DNA from: DVEG01 sp964405435
GTDB lineage: Bacteria > Cyanobacteriota > Cyanobacteriia > Cyanobacteriales > Oscillatoriaceae
NCBI GenBank assembly: GCA_964405435.1
Contig: CAYOOD010000012.1
Coordinates: forward strand, 50,438-114,437
Reading direction: 5' to 3'
DNA length: 64,000 nt
This document shows positions 7,893 through 18,107 of this stretch, piece by piece. Within the stretch, counting starts at the first letter, position 1. Each line of letters opens with the position of its first letter. Under the pieces are notes generated by a model, which saw only the letters and a program-made list of their open reading frames with translations, had not been told where the DNA came from and ran no database searches. Made by a program: the position numbers and the translations under genes.

Positions 7893-8786
7893 TTATGGCG
7901 TTACGGTGTATTCGGTGTAGAGGGCTTGACAGTCTGGGCGGCAATTCAGGTACGCCAGCAAGTCGTTCAGGTGTTCTTTCTTCAGTTGCAAGGGGGGCTG
8001 AGTCGCTTGTGGCAGCCAGTCGAGGGGTGGCGATTCCGGGGCGATGAGGGCAACAATCTCCTCTTTCCCCGCCGTGCCGGATATTGTAAATAATTTTTGC
8101 GGCGACTTCTCCTGCGGCAAAATTGCCACTCCCGCCGGCTGGTGGGGCTGCGGAGCCAAAAATGAGGGGCACAAGCACCACAAGTTCCCCGACGTTCCTT
8201 TTTCCAGCAGCAGCAAGTAACCGCCACTTTCCAGATTTACCTCAAAGCGAATCTGGCTCCCTAGAGGTACGCATTTTTGATACTGACTCTGACTCGGCGG
8301 AGGCTCCCACATCTCCAGGGTTTCCACCGGTTTAGCCGGTTTAGCCAGCACCGGCCCCATTTTTTCAGTGGGCGTGGCTTTGTCCTTTAATTGCTCCCAG
8401 AGTTGAGCGGGAGTGAGCAGCGGCGGTGCTGCCAAACCTTGCTCTCTCGCCCATTCGGGAAATACAACTTCGCGCAGCCACTGTTTGGCAATCCTCCACC
8501 GAGCCCTAGTAGCTCCGTTAAAATCACATCCGGCTTCCGCCAGTTTCGGACAAATCGGATCTATCCAGCGATCGCGCAAAATCGTCGCAGGATTGGCTCC
8601 CTCGCTTCTCGTCCCCTCGACCAACTCTCGCTGCAAAACATCGGCTAATCTCTTATCATTTAAATCGGAATTTGCATCGCGAAGGCGCTGCACGAATACC
8701 AGCTCCGTCTTGTCGCTAAAATGAAAGCGGACTGCCATCGCTTTTAGAAAATCTTCCTCGCAATCTTCATATCTGGGTAAAATCAT
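7893..8786 (-). CDS. DUF4384-type protein upstream of TPR-CHAT
   Basis: 297 residues. The N-terminal 110 residues are helical and charged; they look like a separate adaptor-like domain but I cannot name it. The middle is a Pro-rich linker, and residues 170-260 fit the DUF4384 pattern: VPLGSQIRFEVNLESGGYLLLLEKG, a short loop with LCPSF, then VAILPQEK. DUF4384 domains often accompany caspase-like proteases. Gene order and the 32-base gap to the TPR-CHAT gene suggest the two work together, for instance as sensor or target-recognition partner and protease. That functional pairing is inference. Confidence 0.75.
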   Translation of the reverse strand: MILPRYEDCEEDFLKAMAVRFHFSDKTELVFVQRLRDANSDLNDKRLADVLQRELVEGTRSEGANPATILRDRWIDPICPKLAEAGCDFNGATRARWRIAKQWLREVVFPEWAREQGLAAPPLLTPAQLWEQLKDKATPTEKMGPVLAKPAKPVETLEMWEPPPSQSQYQKCVPLGSQIRFEVNLESGGYLLLLEKGTSGNLWCLCPSFLAPQPHQPAGVAILPQEKSPQKLFTISGTAGKEEIVALIAPESPPLDWLPQATQPPLQLKKEHLNDLLAYLNCRPDCQALYTEYTVTP

Positions 8787-8990
8787 CGCCTGTTGCTCCA
8801 GCTCAATATGACTCTAGCTTACGGCTCAGCGAACGTCACTGTCAACCCAGAGGCGAGGCTTTTCTACTTAATTCTACCTAAATCTACTTAGCAGCTATTC
8901 TATCTATTTCTATTTATTTCTACACTACTTTAGAAAAAAGTATGGCGTAATTAGGTTGTCACCCTGAAAGCACCCCAAAGAGTAATAGCC

Positions 8991-9464
8991 ATGACTTATC
9001 AGCCAGAAAACAGCAAAGATATCATCCTCCGCATCTTGGCAGGCAATCCGAGTTTACAGGAGGTAATGCACCACATCCAGCCAAAGGCTCTCACAGAAGC
9101 CGAGTCACAGCTTCTCGCTCAACTCTTGACAAAAGAAGTCCTAGCGCTAGGCTGTTTTATCAAATGGCACATTCCTACCAGTAAATTCGAGCGGGCTAAA
9201 AATCACGTCCTAGAAATGGCTAAACCCTTTCGCGGATTTAACTGTTACGCCAGTGTAGGCGGCTGGCTCAATTCCGAGGAAAGCTGGGAAATCGAAGATA
9301 TCCAATTAGTCACCTGCTTTGCCAGTTTTGAACTGCTCAACAAACATTTTTTAAATATCTTGATGGGTTCCTATTATCTCGGCAAAGCCATCGAAGAAAG
9401 CGCAATCGGTTTGGAGATTGGCTTTTCCATGCAAACAGTGATGCTGATCATTCCGACTAAGTAA
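8991..9464 (+). CDS. Unknown protein, 157 residues
   Basis: No domain recognised. The protein has a mixed helical N-terminal half (PSLQEVMHHIQPKALTEAES, QLLAQLLTKEVLALGCFI) and a C-terminal half that alternates short strands with FNCYASVGGWLNSEESWEI and ends MLIIPTK. No signal peptide or clear membrane span. It stands alone, downstream of a TCTATTT-rich spacer, and is followed by a TA-flanked MITE. Codon use and HIP1 content look like the neighbours, so it is likely a real gene. Confidence 0.6.
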   Translation: MTYQPENSKDIILRILAGNPSLQEVMHHIQPKALTEAESQLLAQLLTKEVLALGCFIKWHIPTSKFERAKNHVLEMAKPFRGFNCYASVGGWLNSEESWEIEDIQLVTCFASFELLNKHFLNILMGSYYLGKAIEESAIGLEIGFSMQTVMLIIPTK

Positions 9465-9568
9465 TCTGGCTCGCGCAAAAGGGGCGATCGCGTGCCTTTT
9501 GTTGCCAGACTCTAAACGTCTGGGCGAAGCATTCGGATTTTCAATTATTGGTTTTGAGTCAGAGATTA

Positions 9569-9662
9569 TAGCAGTTTTCAAGAAGCGTGAGGGACGTCAG
9601 AAACCCGGCTTCTTCAAGAACCCCGGCTTCTTGCCTGTAATTCATCTGACTGAAAAACGCTA
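9569..9662 (+). mobile_element. TA-flanked MITE, copy 1
   Basis: 94 bases between TA dinucleotides (9567-9568 and 9663-9664). Ends are TAGCAGTTTTC on the left and GAAAAACGCTA on the right, imperfect terminal inverted repeats. The centre carries the palindrome AGAAACCCGGCTTCTT...GGCTTCTT, here with one arm mutated. Same orientation as the copy at 63490-63582. No coding capacity; TA duplication and size fit a Tc1/mariner/IS630-type MITE. Confidence 0.8.
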
Positions 9663-9786
9663 TAGTCGCTCGAATGCGAAAGCCCCTACAGGGAAGGCGA
9701 TCGCGCTGGCTACTCGCTGCCACGCGATCGCCCGATTTTTATTGCAAACAGATAAAATAACTGTAAGCGTTGACAGGTAAAATTTT

Positions 9787-10503
9787 ATGACAGTCGAAAA
9801 ATTAGTCCGGGAATCCCAGCAAAAGACAGGGGGAAAATTGCCGCCCTTGGAAAATGGCGATCGCCTGACTCGCTATGAATTCGAGCGGCGCTACGCAGCC
9901 ATGCCGCATGTCAAGAAAGCTGAACTGATTGAAGGAGTGGTGTATATGGCGTCTCCAGTGCGTATTTCTAGTCATGGCAGACCGCACAGTCTGCTGATCG
10001 CTTGGTTGGGTGTCTATCGTGCTGGTACTCCTCATATTGATTTGGCTGACAATACTACGGTGCGGCTGGATATGGACAACGAACCGCAACCAGATGCGCT
10101 GCTGCGCCTCGATGAAAGTGTGGGGGGACAGTCGCGCATCAGCGATGATGACTATGTGGAGGGGGCACCAGAATTCGTTGCGGAGGTGGCGGCGTCTAGT
10201 GCATCCTACGATTTGCGCGACAAGTTAAGGGCTTACCGCCGCAATCAGGTGCAGGAATATATTGTATGGGAGGTTTACGAAAATAGACTGAATTGGTTTC
10301 GGTTGCTTGATGGCGAGTACGTTCCTCTAGAACCGGATGCGGCGGGTGTTGTTCGCAGTGAGGTTTTTCCGGGGCTGTGGTTGGCTGTACCGGCTCTATT
10401 AGCAGGGAATTTTGCTCAAGTGCTGGCGGTGTTGCAAGAGGGTTTGAATTCGCCAGAACACGCGCAGTTTGTGGAGCGGTTAAGTGCTGCTCAGAATCCG
10501 TAA
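9787..10503 (+). CDS. Uma2-family (DUF820) PD-(D/E)XK nuclease-like protein
   Basis: 238 residues. The core is typical of the large Uma2 family of cyanobacteria: LTRYEFERRYAAMPHVKKAELIEGVVYM at the start, then EPQPDALLRLDE, and FVAEVAASSASYDLRDKLRAY followed by VQEYIVWEV. The Asp of the PDA segment and the Glu in VAEV are the expected restriction-fold metal ligands. Uma2 proteins are predicted endonucleases often linked with mobile DNA; no substrate is established. The gene is monocistronic, starting 125 bases after a MITE. Confidence 0.9.
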   Translation: MTVEKLVRESQQKTGGKLPPLENGDRLTRYEFERRYAAMPHVKKAELIEGVVYMASPVRISSHGRPHSLLIAWLGVYRAGTPHIDLADNTTVRLDMDNEPQPDALLRLDESVGGQSRISDDDYVEGAPEFVAEVAASSASYDLRDKLRAYRRNQVQEYIVWEVYENRLNWFRLLDGEYVPLEPDAAGVVRSEVFPGLWLAVPALLAGNFAQVLAVLQEGLNSPEHAQFVERLSAAQNP

Positions 10504-10769
10504 GTCTGCTGTTTTACATGCGGAACCGTTCGGGAGCATCCCATTTTTGGAGTGCGTTCGCGAAGCGGGTGCGTAAGCGTTGCGGCTCTTTTATGAGCTA
10601 GCACCCACGTCTCGTTCGCTAAACGTCTCTTTCGCGATTGGATTGATAGGGAGCGAGACGCTCCCACTTCTGAAAAAAGGTGTTTTTACAAAAACGGGAT
10701 GCTTCCAACTGTTCGGGCGATCGCACCTTTTCTTCCCTCCTAGCGCGATCGCCCCTTATCAACTCTCAG

Positions 10770-11123
10770 CTATTTGTTTTGAAATTCAAAGCCATTTGCC
10801 TCGGCGTAGCGGTTAAAAAAGCGCATCACCCGCTCAAAAGCTGCCTCGGAATCTACCTCAAAAGAACATTCGGCTTGCGAGAGTTCGTCGTCATCGACAA
10901 AGGTAAATCTCATGCCGCTGGGAGTGACTTGGATATCTCCCTCTTCGTCGCGCAGCCACAATTTATCGATTTGATTGGTAAAGCTGCGTCCTTTTTGCAA
11001 CACTTGAAGTGTTTCAAAAAATAACACGACTATCTTAGTTGAGGAATTTCGGCGCTTGCGCAGGCTGATCGAGCTAATTTCCTCGTCCAGTCCTTGAATA
11101 AATTGCACGGATACAGCAGCCAC
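10770..11123 (-). CDS. psb28: Psb28-family photosystem II assembly protein (Psb28-2-like)
   Basis: 117 residues from GTG, with GAGG seven bases upstream. The family pattern is clear: VQFIQGLDEEISSISLRKRR at the N-terminus, DEEGDIQVTPSGMRFTF in the middle and ERVMRFFNRYAEANGFEF at the C-terminus. Psb28 proteins bind the cytoplasmic face of CP47/PSII assembly intermediates and protect them during assembly and chlorophyll-protein synthesis. Details such as EISSISLR and the lysine C-terminus look more like the Psb28-2 paralogue than Psb28-1, an assignment made from memory of the family and not from an alignment. Confidence 0.8.
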   Translation of the reverse strand: MAAVSVQFIQGLDEEISSISLRKRRNSSTKIVVLFFETLQVLQKGRSFTNQIDKLWLRDEEGDIQVTPSGMRFTFVDDDELSQAECSFEVDSEAAFERVMRFFNRYAEANGFEFQNK

Positions 11124-11180
11124 AGCACACCTCTGAATGAAGGTCTACACTGGGAGCATCCCGATTTTGTAAACCCGGGT

Positions 11181-11254
11181 GTAGGGGCGAAGCATTCGCG
11201 CATAAAGTTTTCGGATTGGCAGTCAAGATTTATGCGCGAATGCTTCGCCCTTAC
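11181..11254. repeat. Long hairpin repeat of the GGGCGAAGCATT family
   Basis: Two 26-base arms, 11181-11206 and 11229-11254, pair with one mismatch: GTAGGGGCGAAGCATTCGCG on one side, its complement ending GCTTCGCCCTTAC on the other; 22-base loop. Flanked by GGGAGCATCCC and GGGATGATCCC. Related copies lie at 16682, 23416 and, degraded, at 47632. Confidence 0.85.
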
Positions 11255-11358
11255 AAAAGTGGGATGATCCCGTCTACTCTAGCTTATCATGGAATGGGTT
11301 TTTCTGAACCGCTTTCACGCGCGAAGGGCACAGAGGAAGAAGAGGAGGGGGAGAAGGG

Positions 11359-12786
11359 CTATTGATTGATGACTGCCTGCGGGGAAGTGTCAAATTTGGC
11401 GCAGTGCTGCAAAAAGCGGGCGGGAATTTCTAAGCGCGCTCCCCAGTGCAGGTGAATGTAGGAGGCGTGCAGTTGGTGCAATTGCCATCCTTCGCTTGCG
11501 GGCGGGTTTTGTTTAGCCAGTCCCCGCGTTTGATACAGGGGTTTTGGCGCGGATTGAGTCAGGTGCGATCGGTGAAATTCGTGTCCCCAAACGGTTGTTC
11601 CTGAGAGGAGCAGGGGAGTGTTTTGCAGGGCAGTTGCTTGCCTGTAGCCCAAGGTGAGGCGATCGCCCATGACGGCAGTGGCGGGCAGGATACCGGTCAT
11701 TTCGCGCGATCGCCCCTGAAAATCTACTAGCCTATCGCACAAGTACATTAATCCGCCGCATTCTGCATAGGTGGGGATTCCGGTTTGAATGGCGGCGCGC
11801 GCGGCACGGCGGGCGGCGATATTGTCGCTGAGTTCTTCGGCGAAGACTTCGGGGAATCCGCCGCCGAAATACAGCCCCCGCACGCCTTCGGGAAGGCGGG
11901 TATCTGTTAGCGGACTCCAAAAGATTAATTCTGCGCCGAGGGATTCGAGGGCGTCGAGGCTGTCTTGATAGTAAAAATTGAAGGCGGCGTCGCGGGCGAT
12001 CGCAATTCGGATTCTGCCCTCTTTCTCTTTCAAGTCTCCTTTTTCTGCTGAGGGGAGTTGCGGGAGGGTTCCCACTTTTAGCAGCGGCAATAAGCGCTCC
12101 CAATCAAAGCACTGAGCCGCCAGATAAGCCAGTTTGTCAAGTAATTCGTTCAGGTTGGGGAGTTCTCCTGTGGGGACTAATCCTAAATGGCGATCGGGAA
12201 TGGTAATATTATCTTGACGCCGCAAAACGCCAAAGACGGGTAACTGTAAGGGTTCGAGAGCTTCTAGAAGGAGTTCTCGGTGGCGATCGCTCCCCACTCG
12301 GTTCAACACCACACCCGCCACGTTAATTGTGGGGTCTAGCGAACTATACCCGCGCGCGATCGCCGCCACTGAACCCGACAGCCGGCTGCAATCGATTGCC
12401 AAGATAACGGGTAAATTCAGCAATCTGGCAACGTGGGCGGTACTGGCAAAATCAGTCGTTGAATGCGATCGCCCTGCCGATTCGGGATAAAAGGCTTTCG
12501 AGGAAACCCCATCAAACAATCCCATCACCCCTTCGACGAGGGCGAACTCTGCCCCGGCGGCGTGGCGGGCGAAACACTGCTGCAGGTATTCCTCAGAAGT
12601 CAGCACCGGATCTAAATTCCGACAAGGGCGAGCCGTGACATAATGGTGAAACATCGGGTCGATGTAATCCGGGCCAACTTTAAAAGACTGGACGGAAAGA
12701 CCCCGCTGTTTCAAATAAGCCAGCAGCGCCAGGGTAATGGTCGTCTTGCCCGTACCGCTGCGATCGCCAGCTATCACTAATGCCAT
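11359..12786 (-). CDS. cbiA: Cobyrinic acid a,c-diamide synthase
   Basis: 475 residues, usual for CobB/CbiA. It amidates carboxylates a and c of (hydrogeno)cobyrinic acid with glutamine and ATP in cobalamin synthesis. The N-terminal dethiobiotin-synthetase-like ATPase domain shows IAGDRSGTGKTTITLALLAYL and KVGPDYIDPMFH; the C-terminal class I glutamine amidotransferase-like domain shows the FGGGFPEVFAEELSDN segment, the nucleophile in TYAECGGLMYL near residue 345, and HEFHRSHL. No cobalamin riboswitch was seen upstream; the gene starts 40 bases after the WD40 gene's stop on the same strand, so readthrough from that gene is possible. Other cob genes are not in the window. Confidence 0.93.
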   Translation of the reverse strand: MALVIAGDRSGTGKTTITLALLAYLKQRGLSVQSFKVGPDYIDPMFHHYVTARPCRNLDPVLTSEEYLQQCFARHAAGAEFALVEGVMGLFDGVSSKAFYPESAGRSHSTTDFASTAHVARLLNLPVILAIDCSRLSGSVAAIARGYSSLDPTINVAGVVLNRVGSDRHRELLLEALEPLQLPVFGVLRRQDNITIPDRHLGLVPTGELPNLNELLDKLAYLAAQCFDWERLLPLLKVGTLPQLPSAEKGDLKEKEGRIRIAIARDAAFNFYYQDSLDALESLGAELIFWSPLTDTRLPEGVRGLYFGGGFPEVFAEELSDNIAARRAARAAIQTGIPTYAECGGLMYLCDRLVDFQGRSREMTGILPATAVMGDRLTLGYRQATALQNTPLLLSGTTVWGHEFHRSHLTQSAPKPLYQTRGLAKQNPPASEGWQLHQLHASYIHLHWGARLEIPARFLQHCAKFDTSPQAVINQ

Positions 12787-12825
12787 TTTTCAACCCGCAT
12801 TTAACTTCTATAAAAACGAACGGCG

Positions 12826-15045
12826 CTACATCCACTTCAAAACCCGCTGCAAAAATCTGTTTCCGTTAAATTCGTCCGCGACATCTGCGGCAAAATCCAC
12901 CACCTCTGACGCTGCAACCTGCCACAATCGTACCACGCCATCTGTGCCCGCCAGCGCCAGAAATTTGCCGTCGGGGGAGAAGGCGACGGTGTAGCTTCTG
13001 CTGCCATATCCCGGCAATTGCAGCAATTCCGTGCCGGCGATCGCATCCCAGAGGTGGACGATATTGTCGCGAATCGCTGCGGCGATTAACTGGCGATCGC
13101 AGGTAAAAGCGACGCTGTTTACTGAATAACTCAGCCCCCCTAATTCCCGCATTTGTCTTCCCGTTTCTACTTCCCACAATTGCACGGCGCTCTCGCCCCC
13201 CGATCCGATTAATGTTCCATCTGGAGAAAAGGCAACACTTTTAACACATCGATTGGCGAGCAATTGTCGCAGTTCTTTTCCCGTGGCAACCTCCCACAAC
13301 CGAACTGTACCATCTTCGCTTCCCGATGCAATCAACTGTCCGTCTGGGGAGAAGGCAACGCTGTTAACTGCATATTTATGTCCGAGTAACTGCCGCACTT
13401 CTTTTCCACTCGCTGCCTCCCACAAACGCGCGGTGCGATCGCGACTGCTCGATGCGATTAGCTGGCGATCCGGGCTGAAGGCAACGCTCGTGATTTCACC
13501 TGCATGTCCGCTCAATTTTTGCAGTTGTTTTCCCGTTGCTACCTCCCAGAGCAGCACGGTTTTATCTTCGCTCCCCGATGCCAATAATTCGCCATCTGAG
13601 CTGAAGGCAACGCTATTGAGATAAGCCGCATGTCCATTGAACGTCTGTAATTGTTTTCCTGCTCCGATATCCAACAGGCGGGCGACATTATCCCAACTTC
13701 CCAATGCCAGTTCTTTTCCATCTGGACTAAAAGCCATACTCCGAGACGGATAGCTGTAGTCGGTTAGTTTTTGCAGTTGTTTTCCAGAGCTGATATCCCA
13801 CAGCAGCACGGTAAAATAATCGCTGGCTGATGCCAGCAATTTGCCATCAGGAGAAAAAGCAACGCTCGTTACCGAATCTGCATGTGCAGTCAGTTGAAGC
13901 ACTTCTTTCCCGGTTGCTATATCCCACAGGCGAACGGTTTTATCCCCGCTTCCCGATGCCAGAACATGCCCGTCGGGAGAAAAGGCAACGCTCTTGATAG
14001 AATCCGCATGTCCGGCGAGTTGCCGCAATTTTCCCCCGGTGACTATATCCCACAGGTGAACGATTTTATCGCTATTTCCCGATGCGAGGATTTTGCCATC
14101 GGGAGAAAAAGCAACGCTCGTTACGGGGTTTTTAGGTTCGAGCATTTGCTGCACTTCTAGGTGAGAATAATAAGCGGGTATTTCCCGATGTTCTACGGAC
14201 GGGTAAGCAATACAGGTAGAAAAAATTTTTAATTCTGTACCGCTATAAATATCCCACAATCGCACTTTTCCATCGATACTTCCTGATGCTAAAAAATGGC
14301 TGTCGGGAGTAAAAGCAAGGCAAGTGACGGCATATCTGTGGGCGATCGCCCGCAGTTCGGTGCCGGCGATCGCATCCCAAATCCGAGCCGTTTTATCCCT
14401 GCCGCCCGATGCGATCAATCGCCCGTCGGGACTGAAAGCAACGCTGGTTACTTCGCAACCATGTCCGTGCAGTTGTCGCCGGAGCTGCCCCGATCGCAAG
14501 TCCCACAAATAAATCGATCGCGTACCGCCCAAGGCTAGAAGAGCGCCATCCGGACTGAGCGCAAAACCCCACGCAGGGCAGTCTATTTCCCAAAGAACTT
14601 CGCCACTGATAAGATTAAAAAGAGCGGTGCTGCCACTCGCACACGCTATCAGCAGTTCCTCATTCAGGAGACTCAAATTTCTTATTTTACCCCGCCCTAG
14701 TTGTCGCACCATTCCCCGCCCAGTTAGTTCGGGTAAAACACTTTTAAAAGAATAGTTTTGCCAGCCTTTTTTTTCTGTGTCGGTTGCCCTTCGCGCCAGC
14801 AGGCTGTAGGCTATCCACTTGAGCGTCCCTGTTTCTGTTTGGACAATCTCGCCTAGAAGCCGCAAACCTTCTGTGCCATAGTTACCCGCATCTTTGAGGG
14901 CGGCGATTCTTACGTTTAATGACTCACTGTTCAATCGCCTTTTCACTCCCTCCAGTCCCCCCAGCACAACAGCATCCGCCAGCGGGGGAGATTGTCCGCC
15001 CCTGACGGCATCTGATGGACGGGGTTGATTTTGGTCGCCGAGCAT
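12826..15045 (-). CDS. WD40-repeat protein, about 14 blades
   Basis: 739 residues from an ATG with AGGAGAGGA just upstream (an in-frame Met ten codons earlier lacks this). A short N-terminal helical part resembles a HEAT-like repeat (VRIAALKDAGNYGTEGLRLL). From about residue 130 there are thirteen clear WD units, each with a version of VAFSPDGKLLASGSED plus VRLWDIATGK, and a degenerate first one, which would make two seven-bladed propellers. No enzymatic domain is attached. Such proteins serve as scaffolds for protein complexes; partner unknown. Neighbouring repeats are similar enough to suggest recent internal duplication. Confidence 0.9.
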   Translation of the reverse strand: MLGDQNQPRPSDAVRGGQSPPLADAVVLGGLEGVKRRLNSESLNVRIAALKDAGNYGTEGLRLLGEIVQTETGTLKWIAYSLLARRATDTEKKGWQNYSFKSVLPELTGRGMVRQLGRGKIRNLSLLNEELLIACASGSTALFNLISGEVLWEIDCPAWGFALSPDGALLALGGTRSIYLWDLRSGQLRRQLHGHGCEVTSVAFSPDGRLIASGGRDKTARIWDAIAGTELRAIAHRYAVTCLAFTPDSHFLASGSIDGKVRLWDIYSGTELKIFSTCIAYPSVEHREIPAYYSHLEVQQMLEPKNPVTSVAFSPDGKILASGNSDKIVHLWDIVTGGKLRQLAGHADSIKSVAFSPDGHVLASGSGDKTVRLWDIATGKEVLQLTAHADSVTSVAFSPDGKLLASASDYFTVLLWDISSGKQLQKLTDYSYPSRSMAFSPDGKELALGSWDNVARLLDIGAGKQLQTFNGHAAYLNSVAFSSDGELLASGSEDKTVLLWEVATGKQLQKLSGHAGEITSVAFSPDRQLIASSSRDRTARLWEAASGKEVRQLLGHKYAVNSVAFSPDGQLIASGSEDGTVRLWEVATGKELRQLLANRCVKSVAFSPDGTLIGSGGESAVQLWEVETGRQMRELGGLSYSVNSVAFTCDRQLIAAAIRDNIVHLWDAIAGTELLQLPGYGSRSYTVAFSPDGKFLALAGTDGVVRLWQVAASEVVDFAADVADEFNGNRFLQRVLKWM

Positions 15046-15374
15046 TCTTCCTCTCCTGATACGGACAGATATCACAATGATGCTAATTTAGCAAATCTTT
15101 TTTGAGAGTAATGTGGAAGCGCTGCACCCTGGCCCTGGCCCGATCTGCTGTTATTTGGCCCTTTACCCTTCTTCCGGGTGAACCCTCAGAGCGGTAGAAT
15201 GCAATTGCCAGCACTTTACCAAAGCAAAGTATATATCATAGTAATAGGTTTAATTTTGCAGCAACGGAGACAAAAAATACTCTATTTCTGTTGCTAAAAT
15301 TAAAGCTATTTTTAAGGCAGACTTAACCCTAAAACAAGCAGCAGCCGTCATTTAGGAGCGGAAGGTAAGTATTT
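15046..15374. other. Divergent promoter region, no gene
   Basis: 329 bases between the WD40 gene and the URC1-like gene. AT-rich from about 15215, with AGGAGCGGAAGG before the ATG at 15375. A GC-rich stretch at 15125-15200 shows no clear hairpin. No defined operator could be recognised. Confidence 0.5.
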
Positions 15375-16637
<1,263 letters not shown>

Positions 16638-16681
16638 TTGCTTTATTTTCCGGCTGTAGGGGCAGAGAGCATACCCCTTTT

Positions 16682-16754
16682 GTAAGGGCGAAGCATTTGC
16701 GAATAAAAATTTCGGACAAACCTGAAGCTTCACGCGCAAATGCTTTGCCCCTAC
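16682..16754. repeat. Long hairpin repeat of the GGGCGAAGCATT family
   Basis: Arms GTAAGGGCGAAGCATTTGCG and CGCAAATGCTTTGCCCCTAC close a loop of about 30 bases. It lies inside the probable operon, between the GCH II-like gene and the URC4 gene. Confidence 0.8.
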
Positions 16755-16850
16755 AGGTAAATCTACAAAATCGGTATGCTCCCGTAGGGGCATAGGGACA
16801 CCCACAAAGGGGTGCCCTGGAAACGAGAAAAAAATACTGCGAGCGATGGA

Positions 16851-18080
16851 ATGAACCAGACTGAACAGGAATTAATTAATTATCTGAGAACGCCGGCGGC
16901 GATTCGCGAAAGGTGCGATCGCTTGTTTGCGCTAGCGTGCGAAGACAAACTCCGCTACTTCTGCTGCGATTTAAGCCAGATAGAGCCGTGCGCTGATTAC
17001 GTTCTCAACGTGATGCGCGAAGACTATCCCACGCTAGAAATTCCCTTTCACAGTCGCTGGCGGCATTTTGAGGTGGGGGGAGTTTCCCGCCTCGCCGAAC
17101 TCGACGAGAAATTAGCCGGATTTGTGCCGGAAGAAAAAGCGCGGGTAAAATTTGATTTGGCAATTACAAGCGTCTTGCTGGATGCCGGAGCGGGCGCTGC
17201 GTGGCAGTATCGAGAAGCGGAGACGGGACAAATTTTTCGGCGTTCGGAAGGGCTGGCGATCGCGAGCTTTCGCATGTTTTGCGCAGGGGCTTTTTCCAGC
17301 CAGCGCGATCGCCCTTTGCAAGCAGATGCGCTAGGGCTTCAAAACTTGACTTTAGAAACTCTTTCGGCAGGATTCCAAGTCACCCCAGATAATCCCCTAG
17401 TTGGTTTAGAGGGCAGATTAGAACTTTTGCAGCGCTTGGGGAAAGTCATTACTAAAAATTCTAACCTATTTGGCAGCGCATGTCAACGACCGGGCAATCT
17501 GGTAGATTATTTTACCAGCGCTTCAAATCGCATCAAAGCTGCTGATGTATTGAGCGCAGTATTGCAAGGATTGGGCGAAATTTGGCCGGGTAGAGAGATT
17601 ATTAGCGGCGTCAATTTAGGCGACGTATGGCGGCATTCTGCCCTACAGGGAAATAATTCGGGCGGCGATTACGTTCCCTTTCACAAACTTTCGCAGTGGT
17701 TGACTTACTCGCTTCTAGAACCCCTGCAAGAACTCGGTTTAGAAATAACGGTTTTGGATGAAATGACGGGATTGGCAGAATATCGCAACGGCGGTTTCTG
17801 CCTCGATACGGGATTGCTGAAGGCAAAAAATCCAGCCGTTTTTGAAACGTCTCACTTACCCAGTTCTGAGATCATTGTAGAATGGCGGGCTCTAACCGTC
17901 AGTTTATTGGATCGGATAGCCGCTGCCATCCGGCAAAAGCTGGGTTTAAATTCCCGCGAGTTGCCCTTGGTGAAAGTTTTGCAGGGAGGCACTTGGAGCG
18001 CTGGGCGGCGAATTGCTGCCGAATTGAGAGAGAATGGAATTCCCCCCATTCAAATTCAGAGTGACGGGACGGTATTTTGA
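16851..18080 (+). CDS. DUF1688 / URC4-family protein of uracil catabolism
   Basis: 409 residues from MNQTEQELINYL; a GTG 13 codons upstream is the alternative start. The protein matches the DUF1688 (URC4) family over its whole length: ERCDRLFALACEDKLRYF, SRWRHFEVGGVSRL, RSEGLAIASFRMFCAGAFSS, VGLEGRLELLQRLG and a C-terminal VKVLQGGTWSAGRRIAAELR. URC4 is required for the URC pathway in the yeast Lachancea kluyveri but its reaction is not established. Order URC1-like, URC4, upp and the 27-base gap to upp indicate one operon. No signal peptide; cytoplasmic. Confidence 0.88.
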   Translation: MNQTEQELINYLRTPAAIRERCDRLFALACEDKLRYFCCDLSQIEPCADYVLNVMREDYPTLEIPFHSRWRHFEVGGVSRLAELDEKLAGFVPEEKARVKFDLAITSVLLDAGAGAAWQYREAETGQIFRRSEGLAIASFRMFCAGAFSSQRDRPLQADALGLQNLTLETLSAGFQVTPDNPLVGLEGRLELLQRLGKVITKNSNLFGSACQRPGNLVDYFTSASNRIKAADVLSAVLQGLGEIWPGREIISGVNLGDVWRHSALQGNNSGGDYVPFHKLSQWLTYSLLEPLQELGLEITVLDEMTGLAEYRNGGFCLDTGLLKAKNPAVFETSHLPSSEIIVEWRALTVSLLDRIAAAIRQKLGLNSRELPLVKVLQGGTWSAGRRIAAELRENGIPPIQIQSDGTVF

Positions 18081-18107
18081 AGGCAGAAGGAATAAGGAAT
18101 AAACAAC

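Noticed and set aside
7861..8181. 107-residue extension of the TPR-CHAT protein
   Set aside because: Overlaps the end of the DUF4384 gene in another frame; a ribosome binding site and natural start exist at 7860.
13253..13624. 123-codon plus-strand frame inside the WD40 gene
   Set aside because: An antisense shadow of the repeated WD units; the protein is Ser/Pro-rich repeat with no start signal.
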